Of a stretch of DNA of 64,000 nt, positions 33,361 to 40,275 are shown in pieces. Source of the DNA: Streptomyces gilvus (lineage in GTDB: Bacteria > Actinomycetota > Actinomycetes > Streptomycetales > Streptomycetaceae); assembly GCF_022513565.1 (NCBI RefSeq), contig NZ_JAKWBE010000035.1:18799-82798 (forward strand), in the 5' to 3' direction. Each line of letters begins with the position of its first letter. Position 1 is the stretch's first letter. The notes below the pieces were generated by a model. That model did no database searches. It saw nothing but the letters and a program-made list of their open reading frames with translations, and was not told the origin of the DNA. The position numbers and the translations under genes were made by a program.

Positions 33361-34884
33361 TCACCCGTGCACAGGTGAGTCCGGATGGTCCGTTTTCACC
33401 CTCGAGAAGACGGGGACGTGCAGGTCACCGAGGGCCAGGTGCGCGAGGACGACCTCGTAGAGGTCGCTGCCGGCGGCCAGGAGTTGGCGTTCGAGGACCG
33501 GTTCGGCGCTGCGGACGTGTTCACGGACGGTCTGCGCGTGCATGCCCAGGGTCTGCGCGGCGCGTTCGGCGTTGCCTCCGGCGGCGATCCAGGTGCGCAG
33601 GGTGCGGCGCAGGTCGCGGCTGTCGGAGTCGAGCCGGCCGATGAGGTCACGGGCCCAGGTGCCCAGCGCGGGGCCGGTCAGCAGGTCGCCGAGCCGGGCA
33701 TGCGCTGGGGCGGGCTCGCCGGCGTCGAGGGCCATGCCGACCTGGGTGTTGAGGGCGAGGTGGGCGACGGCGCGGACGGTGAGGTCGGAGAAGTCGGCGT
33801 GGAGCAGGGCCTCCACGCGTTCCATGCGGGCGCGCACGGTGTTGCGGCTGACGCCGAGGACCTTCGCCGCGCTGACGGCGGTGAACTCCAGGCCGAGGCG
33901 GGTGGTGGCGAGGAGTTCGGCGCGGGTGTGATGGGCCAGGGTGTCGAGCGGGCGCAGCAGCCGGGCGGTCCAGGCGTGCAGTGCGGCCGGGTCCATCAGG
34001 CGCTCGGGATGGGTCCGTTCGGCGTACACGGCCTGCTTGTCCGGGCGGAACCGGGCGACGGCGAGGGCGCTGACGGCCTGTCCGTAGGCGGTCGCGGTGC
34101 TGGCGAGGCTCTGCGGGGCGCTGCCGCCGAGCAGGATGCCGGGCCGCCGGCCGACGAGGTCGCGCAGGGGGACGGCGGCGGTGTCGCGCGGCGCCACGAC
34201 GATGACGTGCGCGTCGACGGCCGGGCAGCGCACGACCAGCGCCTGTTCGCGTGTCACGTCCAGGCAGTCCTCGGCGATGCGGTCACGGTCCTCCGCGCAC
34301 CCCTCAAGGACGTAGACGCAGGCGGTGTCGGTGTCCAGCAGGCCTGGCCACAGTCCGGCGGCGACCCGGCGGGCGGCGACGGTGTCCTCCACCATCAGCA
34401 ACTGCAGGATCGCCAGGCGTAGATCGGAGGTGGCGCGTTCCAGGCGGTGGGCGGCCTCGGTGGACCCGTGGACCCGCAGGAGCAGTTCGAGGACCTGGGC
34501 GGTGTGGCTGACGATGTCGGAGGCGCGCCGGTCGAAGGGGGTTTCACGGCAGACGGCGAGGACGCAGGCCCCCGAGGACCCGGGCTGCTCGACCCCGACC
34601 AGGCGCAGATGGCGGCCCGTGTCGTCCCAGGCGGCGGAGGAGATGCGTCCGGCGGCGATGTCCGCGACCAGGTCGGCGTCCACCGGCACGGGCGTTCCGG
34701 CGACGAGGCCGCCGTCGGCGCCTTGCAGGCAGGCCGAACCGTGGACAGCTCCGGCGAGCCAGGTGACGACCCGGTGGACGTCGCGCCCCGTCTGCCGTAG
34801 CTGCTCGAGCAGTTGTCGCGCCCACAGCGCGTCGTCGGCACCCGTCATGTGCGCGGGACGGTCCCCGTCCCTTCGGCCTGCCAT
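33361..34884 (-). CDS. PucR-family transcriptional regulator
   Basis: A 507-residue regulator. Residues about 15-160 look like a GAF-like sensor region (GSACLQGADGGLVAG, SGACVLAVCRE), followed by a GGDEF-like/CdaR middle domain. Near 345-400 is a PucR-type HTH_30 domain (TAVSAAKVLGVSRNTVRARMERVEAL). A second, similar HTH-like repeat near 445-490 (NAERAAQTLGMHAQTVREHVRSAE) is unusual for the family. ATG 34884 follows GGAGAAGG; a longer frame to 34968 lacks support. PucR proteins act on purine, amine or amino-acid catabolism; the target here is unknown but could be the neighbouring aminotransferase operon. Confidence 0.85.
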   Translation of the reverse strand: MAGRRDGDRPAHMTGADDALWARQLLEQLRQTGRDVHRVVTWLAGAVHGSACLQGADGGLVAGTPVPVDADLVADIAAGRISSAAWDDTGRHLRLVGVEQPGSSGACVLAVCRETPFDRRASDIVSHTAQVLELLLRVHGSTEAAHRLERATSDLRLAILQLLMVEDTVAARRVAAGLWPGLLDTDTACVYVLEGCAEDRDRIAEDCLDVTREQALVVRCPAVDAHVIVVAPRDTAAVPLRDLVGRRPGILLGGSAPQSLASTATAYGQAVSALAVARFRPDKQAVYAERTHPERLMDPAALHAWTARLLRPLDTLAHHTRAELLATTRLGLEFTAVSAAKVLGVSRNTVRARMERVEALLHADFSDLTVRAVAHLALNTQVGMALDAGEPAPAHARLGDLLTGPALGTWARDLIGRLDSDSRDLRRTLRTWIAAGGNAERAAQTLGMHAQTVREHVRSAEPVLERQLLAAGSDLYEVVLAHLALGDLHVPVFSRVKTDHPDSPVHG

Positions 34885-34986
34885 GTCGCCCTTCTCCTCG
34901 TGTGTCGCTTCCGCCTCGGCGTATCGCGGGGACGTTACCTCACGAGTGCCCAGGGGCCGTACGAGCACGATCGCACTGACGTCACA

Positions 34987-36174
34987 TCAGGAGCGGGGCG
35001 CGAAGGGGCCCTCCGCGGCGAAGGCGATTTCCGAGAAGCGCTCGGCGATGAGGCGGTGGGTGGGGCCGTCGGGGTGGAGGGCGTCGGGGAGGGGGAGTTC
35101 GTCGGCGTCCTTCTCGCCGTAGAGTTCGCGGCCGTCGAGGTGGTGGAGGTGGGGGTCGTCGGCCGAGCGCTGGGCGACGATGCGGGCCAGTTCGTCGCGG
35201 ATGACGTGCAGGGTGAGCTTGCCGCCGGCGACCTCGGCCGGGTCGCCCATGGCCTGGAAGCGGACCTGGTCGGCGGCGAGGCTGTTGACGTCCATGGCGG
35301 TGGGGCCGGGGGTGTCCTCGTGCATGGGGCACAGGATGGGCGAGACGACCAGCAGCGGTGTGGTGGGATGGCCTTCGCGGACGGTGTCGAGGAAGCCGTG
35401 CACGGCGGGGGTGAAGGCCCGCAGCCGCATCAGGTCGGTGTTGACGAGGTTGATGCCGATCTTGACGCTGATCAGGTCGGCGGGCGTGTCGCGCAGGGCG
35501 CGGGCGGTGAAGGGGTCGAGCAGGGCGCTGCCGCCCAGGCCGAGGTTGACGAGGTCGACGCCGGCGAGGGAGGCGGCGAGCGCGGGCCAGGTGGTGCTCG
35601 GAGTGGTGGCGTTGGAGCCGTGGCTGATCGAACTGCCGTGGTGCAGCCAGACCCTGCGGCCCGAGTACGGGGCGGGCTCGATGGGGGCGTCGGTGCGCAG
35701 GGCGATGAGTTCGGTGGTCTCGGTGTGCGGCAGCCAGATCTCGATGTCCTTGTCGCCGTCGGGCAGTTCGGCGAAGCGGAGGGTGCCGGCCGGGCCCGGT
35801 TGCAGGTCGGCGGTGCCGGCGGCCATGTCGATGGTGAGGGTGTTGCCGCCGCTGACGGTGCCCTGCGCGTAGGGAGCGCCGTCGATGAACAGCTCGTAGG
35901 TCCCGTCCTCCGGGCGGTGGGCGAGGCCGGGGTAGACGCGCTTGGTGGGGCGCGCGTCGAGTTCCAGGGTCCGGGTGCGGCTGCGGAGCACGAGACGTAC
36001 GCCGGAGGGCTGGGACTCCGCCATGAGGAGCTGTCCGTCGGTGCACTGGGCGCGTGCCCAGGCGGGCAGCCGGTGGGGCAGCACGCCGTCCTCGGTGTGC
36101 TCGACCTCCAGGGCGCCGCGCAGCAGGGACGCGGTGACGGGGGTGGAGATCAAGGGTGCGGCGGTGCTCGTCAT
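34987..36174 (-). CDS. SGNH/GDSL-type hydrolase
   Basis: A 395-residue enzyme without a signal peptide, so probably cytoplasmic. Residues about 1-165 form a beta-rich N-terminal domain (LRSRTRTLELDARPTKRV, YELFIDGAPYAQG) seen in two-domain SGNH esterases. The catalytic domain has HHGSSISHG (nucleophile Ser182), LVNLGLGGSALL (oxyanion Gly), VKIGINLVN (Asn) and LPDALHPDGPTHR (catalytic Asp and His). It hydrolyses an ester or acetyl group. ATG 36174 begins only four bases after the TetR stop, so the two are translated from one mRNA and the enzyme is presumably inducible. Confidence 0.88.
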   Translation of the reverse strand: MTSTAAPLISTPVTASLLRGALEVEHTEDGVLPHRLPAWARAQCTDGQLLMAESQPSGVRLVLRSRTRTLELDARPTKRVYPGLAHRPEDGTYELFIDGAPYAQGTVSGGNTLTIDMAAGTADLQPGPAGTLRFAELPDGDKDIEIWLPHTETTELIALRTDAPIEPAPYSGRRVWLHHGSSISHGSNATTPSTTWPALAASLAGVDLVNLGLGGSALLDPFTARALRDTPADLISVKIGINLVNTDLMRLRAFTPAVHGFLDTVREGHPTTPLLVVSPILCPMHEDTPGPTAMDVNSLAADQVRFQAMGDPAEVAGGKLTLHVIRDELARIVAQRSADDPHLHHLDGRELYGEKDADELPLPDALHPDGPTHRLIAERFSEIAFAAEGPFAPRS

Positions 36175-36178
36175 CTGC

Positions 36179-36760
36179 TCAGGCTCCTGTCGGTCGGGTC
36201 GGCCAGTTGCGCAGCAGCGCGTCGAGGGCGTCCAGCATGCGGGCCCAGGTCTCCTCGGAGTCGGGGAGGCTGTGGCTGAAGCCGCCGGCGAGCTCCAGAC
36301 TCACGTACCCGTGAAAGACGCTTCCCAGCAGCCGGACCGCGTGTGTCTGCTCGGGTTCGGGCAGGTCGTAGCCGCGCAGGACGGCGCGGGTCAGCTGGGC
36401 GTGCCGTACGCCCGCGCTGGCGGCGGCCGTCTCGGGGTCGAGCCGGAGCCGGGCGGCGGCCGAGCGGCCGGGGTGTTCGCGGCCGTAGTCGCGGTAGACG
36501 TCGGCGAAGGCGGTCAGGGCGTCCTTGCCGGAGCGTCCGGCCAGGGCGTCGGCGGCCAGGTCGGCGAGTTCCTCCAGGGCGAACAGGGCGATGCGGGTCT
36601 TGAGGTCCTGGGAGCTCTGCACGTGGGAGTACAGGCTGGCGACCTTGACGTCGAAGCGTCTGGCCAGGGCGGAGACGGTGACCTGTTCGAAGCCGGCCTC
36701 GTCGGCGAGTTCGGCGCCCGCGCGGACGAGGCGTTCGGTGGTCAGGCCCACGCGTCCCAT
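36179..36760 (-). CDS. TetR-family regulator
   Basis: A 193-residue repressor. Residues about 5-55 are the TetR HTH (RLVRAGAELADEAGFEQVTV with RRFDVKVASLYSHVQSSQDL). The rest matches the TetR_C_13 (WHG-type) ligand-binding domain, including RLLGSVFHGYVSLELAGGF. ATG 36760 is the only sensible start, with AAGGGA upstream. It is followed within four bases by the SGNH hydrolase gene. The 72-bp region between its start and the divergent FBP gene holds a perfect 9-5-9 inverted repeat, the natural operator for repression in both directions. Confidence 0.92.
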   Translation of the reverse strand: MGRVGLTTERLVRAGAELADEAGFEQVTVSALARRFDVKVASLYSHVQSSQDLKTRIALFALEELADLAADALAGRSGKDALTAFADVYRDYGREHPGRSAAARLRLDPETAAASAGVRHAQLTRAVLRGYDLPEPEQTHAVRLLGSVFHGYVSLELAGGFSHSLPDSEETWARMLDALDALLRNWPTRPTGA

Positions 36761-36795
36761 GTGCTTCCCTTCGGTCTGCCTGAAGCGATTATGTG

Positions 36796-36818
36796 TTTGC
36801 CTAATAGCTTTAGGCAAA
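36796..36818. promoter_or_regulatory. TetR operator candidate
   Basis: TTTGCCTAA-TAGCT-TTAGGCAAA is a perfect 9-bp inverted repeat with a 5-bp spacer, midway between TetR (start 36760) and FBP (start 36833). A second, overlapping repeat AGGC-AAATTA-GCCT lies at 36812-36825. Its low GC content inside 72 percent GC DNA strengthens the call. Confidence 0.75.
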
Positions 36819-36832
36819 TTAGCCTCCCGTTT

Positions 36833-37327
36833 ATGAAGCCGCTGACCGAGCAAGAGATCCGTGCCGCCTTCGTCAACTGCAGCAAGGGCGAGGCCAAGCG
36901 CCTGTCCGTGCCGCGCGAGCTGGCCCAGCAGCCGTGGGAGGACCTGGACTTCCTGGGCTGGCGCGATCCGCAGGCACCCGACCGCGCCTATCTGGTGGCC
37001 GAGCTGGAGGGGCAGCTGCGGGCCGTCGTCCTGCGCGGTTCGAGTGCCGGGTCCTGGCAGACGCGGCGCAGCATGTGCTCGATGTGTCTGACGACCCACT
37101 CCGGCGGCGTGTCGCTGATGGTCGCCCCGCGCGCGGGCAGGGCCGGGCAGCAGGGCAACTCGGTGGGCGCCTACATGTGCAGCGACCTGGCCTGTTCGCT
37201 GTATGTGCGGGGCAAGAAGGACGCGGGCGCCGGCGCACGGCTGCACGAGACGATCACGCTGGAGGAGAAGGTGCGGCGCACGGTCGCGAACGTCGCCGCG
37301 TTCGTCGCCAAGGTGCGGGAGGCATAA
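36833..37327 (+). CDS. FBP-family (FusB-like) treble-clef zinc-finger protein
   Basis: A 164-residue protein. Residues 1-70 are a helical N-terminal part (PLTEQEIRAAFVNCSKGEAK). Residues about 78-125 form the FBP C-terminal treble-clef zinc finger, with Cys82 and Cys85 (CSMC) and Cys116 and Cys121 (CSDLAC), then a charged helix. In FusB/FusC proteins this finger binds elongation factor G and frees it from fusidic-acid-stalled ribosomes. Whether this homologue protects against a drug or has a housekeeping role is open. It is divergent from TetR-SGNH and shares its operator. A YrdC-type gene follows nine bases downstream. Confidence 0.8.
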   Translation: MKPLTEQEIRAAFVNCSKGEAKRLSVPRELAQQPWEDLDFLGWRDPQAPDRAYLVAELEGQLRAVVLRGSSAGSWQTRRSMCSMCLTTHSGGVSLMVAPRAGRAGQQGNSVGAYMCSDLACSLYVRGKKDAGAGARLHETITLEEKVRRTVANVAAFVAKVREA

Positions 37328-37336
37328 GCTCTGCGG

Positions 37337-37957
<621 letters not shown>

Positions 37958-38081
37958 ACTCCAGCGTCACGCGAGGCAGGGGGCCCTTCCGGGCCGGTGA
38001 GAGGCCCGTGCGACGATGATCGCACCCGGCCCGTCGGGCCGTGGATCCGGTCGCCGCCGAGCACGCAGAGAGGCAGCCCCC

Positions 38082-38837
38082 ATGACCTCCGTACAGGGAA
38101 CAGCCGTTGACATCACCACCGAGGACGGCGTCGTCGACGCCTATGTGGCGCACGCCGCCGACGGCAGCGCACGCCCCGGTGTCCTGATGTACATGGACGC
38201 CTTCGGGCTCCGCCCCCACCTCGAGTCGATGGCCGACCGGCTCGCCGAGGCCGGCTACACGGTCCTGGTGCCCAACGTCTTCTACCGGGCCGGGCGTTCG
38301 CCGGTCTTCGACCTCCCCGAGTTCATCGACCCGTCCACGCGGCCGCAGATGTTCGAACAGATCATGCCGGTCATGCAGGACCTCACCGCCGAGCGGGCCA
38401 AGCGTGACGCGGGCGCCTACCTCCAGTGGATGGCGGACTCCCCGCTGGTGGCGGACGGCCCGGTGGCGCTGACCGGCTACTGCATGGGGGCCCGGCTGGC
38501 GCTGTACACGGCCGGGACCTACCCGGACCGGGTGGCCGCCGCGGCCGGCTTCCACGGCGGGCGGCTGGCGACGGACGATCCGGACAGCCCGCACCTGGTG
38601 GCGGAGCGCGTCACGGCCGAGCTGTACTTCGGTCACGCCGACGAGGACGCCTCCATGCCGCCGGAGCAGCAGCAGCTGCTGGAGGAGACGCTGACGGCCG
38701 CGGGCGTACGGCACCGCTGCGAGGTCTACCCGGGCGCGCACCACGGGTACACGCAGGCGGACACGGCCGCCTACAACAAGGAGGGCGACGAGCGGCACTG
38801 GGCGGCGCTGCTCGACCTCCTCGACCGCGCCTTCTGA
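38082..38837 (+). CDS. Dienelactone hydrolase family protein
   Basis: A 251-residue cytoplasmic alpha/beta hydrolase with Cys as nucleophile. GYCMGARLAL places Cys134 in the elbow, YFGHADEDASM provides Asp187, and PGAHHGYTQ provides the catalytic His. GVLMYMDAFGLRPHL and YTVLVPNVFYRAGRSPVF are typical of the family. Dienelactone hydrolases open lactones in chlorocatechol degradation, but many paralogues act on other esters; no aromatic pathway genes are adjacent. ATG 38082 follows GAGAGG. A very strong hairpin terminator lies 15 bp after the stop. Confidence 0.9.
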   Translation: MTSVQGTAVDITTEDGVVDAYVAHAADGSARPGVLMYMDAFGLRPHLESMADRLAEAGYTVLVPNVFYRAGRSPVFDLPEFIDPSTRPQMFEQIMPVMQDLTAERAKRDAGAYLQWMADSPLVADGPVALTGYCMGARLALYTAGTYPDRVAAAAGFHGGRLATDDPDSPHLVAERVTAELYFGHADEDASMPPEQQQLLEETLTAAGVRHRCEVYPGAHHGYTQADTAAYNKEGDERHWAALLDLLDRAF

Positions 38838-38852
38838 CAGCGGCAGTCACCA

Positions 38853-38900
38853 ACGACGGGCGGCGCCCGCGGAGTTCGCTCCGCGGGCGCCGCCCGTCGT
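38853..38900 (+). terminator. Extended hairpin terminator with UUCG loop
   Basis: Perfect 22-bp arms (38853-38874 and 38879-38900) close a TTCG tetraloop, followed by CTTCCGTT. It lies 15 bp after the dienelactone hydrolase stop and insulates the downstream GH64 promoter, which starts only 15 bp later. Confidence 0.85.
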
Positions 38901-38915
38901 CTTCCGTTCACCTTA

Positions 38916-38944
38916 TTGACATGCACGCACCTCGGTGCCACTTT
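38916..38944 (+). promoter_or_regulatory. Promoter candidate of the GH64 gene
   Basis: TTGACA (38916-38921) is followed after 17 bp by CACTTT (38939-38944), a good -35 with a poor -10. The LacI-type palindrome overlaps the -10, the usual arrangement for repression. Confidence 0.45.
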
Positions 38945-38959
38945 GAGAGCGCTCTCAAA
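38942..38959. promoter_or_regulatory. LacI-family operator candidate
   Basis: TTTGAGAGCGCTCTCAAA is a perfect 18-bp palindrome with the central CG typical of LacI/GalR sites and close to the GAGCGCTC core bound by Streptomyces sugar repressors such as CebR. It lies about 65 bp before the GH64 start. The repressor is not encoded in this window. Confidence 0.75.
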
Positions 38960-39023
38960 CAGGTCCGGACCATTCCTCTCAGCTCATCCCCCCACAGCAG
39001 ATGAACCCCCACGGAGGTGGAGC

Positions 39024-40223
39024 GTGCCCAGAAGGCTCACTCGCCGGCTGCTGCCCCCGGCCGCGGCGGCCGCCCTGCTCGCGGCGGTCCTCGCCGTCCA
39101 CGCGCCCTCGTCCGCCGACGCGGCCGTGCCCGCCACGATCCCCCTGAAGCTGACCAACAACTCCGGCCGCGGCGACGCGGTCTACGTCTACACGATCGGC
39201 ACCCTGCTCTCGACCGGACAGCAGGGCTGGGCGGACGCGAACGGCACCTTCCACGCATGGCCGGCCGGCGGCAACCCGCCCACGCCCGCACCGGACGCGT
39301 CCATCCCGGGACCCGCCGCGGGCCAGTCCACCACCATCCGGATCCCCAAGTTCTCCGGGCGGATCTACTTCTCCTACGGCCAGAAGCTGGTGTTCAAGCT
39401 GACCACCGGCGGCCTGGTGCAGCCCGCGGTGCAGAACCCCACCGACCCCAACCACGACATCCTCTTCAACTGGTCCGAGTACACCCTCAACGACTCGGGC
39501 CTGTGGCTGAACAGCACGCAGGTCGACATGTTCTCGGCGCCCTACGCGGTCGGCGTGCAGCGCTCCGACGGGACCACGGTGAGCACCGGGCACCTCAAGG
39601 CGGGCGGATACAACGGGGTTCTGAACGACCTGCGCGGCCGGTCCGGCGGCTGGGCCGGCCTGATCCAGACCCGGTCCGACGGCACGGTGCTGCGGGCGCT
39701 GGCGCCGGGGCACGGATTGGAGTCCGGTGCGCTGCCGGCGTCCGTGATGGACGACTACATCAACCGCGTGTGGCAGAAGTACGCCTCGACGACCTTGACC
39801 GTCACACCGTTCGCCGACCAGCCGGACACCAAGTACTTCGGCCGGGTCTCGGGCGACGTCATGAACTTCACCAACGGTTCGGGCGCGGTCGTCACCAGCT
39901 TCCAGAAGCCGGACGCGGCCAGCGTCTTCGGCTGCCACAAGCTGCTCGACGCCCCCAACGACCAGGTGCGCGGCCCCATCTCGCGCACCCTGTGCGCGGG
40001 CTTCAACCGCTCCACCCTGCTGGTCAACTCCAACCAGCCGGACAGCTCCTCGGCGAACTTCTACCAGGACGCGGTGACCAACCAGTACGCCCGCGCGATC
40101 CACGCGCAGACGGCCGACGGCAAGGCCTACGCGTTCGCCTTCGACGACGTCGGCAACCACGAGTCGCTCGTCCAGGACGGCAACCCGCAACAGGCGTACC
40201 TGACCCTCGACCCCTTCAACTGA
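39024..40223 (+). CDS. Secreted GH64 beta-1,3-glucanase
   Basis: A 399-residue exported endo-beta-1,3-glucanase (laminaripentaose-producing type). Residues 1-33 are a signal peptide (RRLTRRLLPPAAAAALLAAV to ADA). The mature protein has the GH64 thaumatin-like start TIPLKLTNNSGRGDAVYVYT, then GQSTTIRIPKFSGRIYFSYG and DILFNWSEYTLND. It also has VDMFSAPYAVGVQR, the segment expected to carry an acidic catalytic residue, and ends with QAYLTLDPFN. No extra binding domain. Its target is beta-1,3-glucan of fungal or plant walls. GTG 39024 follows GGAGGTGGAGC. A LacI-type operator overlaps its promoter, so expression is probably induced by a glucan-derived sugar. Confidence 0.9.
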   Translation: MPRRLTRRLLPPAAAAALLAAVLAVHAPSSADAAVPATIPLKLTNNSGRGDAVYVYTIGTLLSTGQQGWADANGTFHAWPAGGNPPTPAPDASIPGPAAGQSTTIRIPKFSGRIYFSYGQKLVFKLTTGGLVQPAVQNPTDPNHDILFNWSEYTLNDSGLWLNSTQVDMFSAPYAVGVQRSDGTTVSTGHLKAGGYNGVLNDLRGRSGGWAGLIQTRSDGTVLRALAPGHGLESGALPASVMDDYINRVWQKYASTTLTVTPFADQPDTKYFGRVSGDVMNFTNGSGAVVTSFQKPDAASVFGCHKLLDAPNDQVRGPISRTLCAGFNRSTLLVNSNQPDSSSANFYQDAVTNQYARAIHAQTADGKAYAFAFDDVGNHESLVQDGNPQQAYLTLDPFN

Positions 40224-40229
40224 CGCCGA

Positions 40230-40262
40230 ACGGGCCTCACCCCGCGCCGGGGTGAGGCCCGT
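40230..40262. terminator. Bidirectional terminator
   Basis: Perfect 15-bp arms (40230-40244 and 40248-40262) with a CGC loop lie between the convergent GH64 and M4 peptidase genes. Confidence 0.8.
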
Positions 40263-40275
40263 GCCGTGCGAAGGC

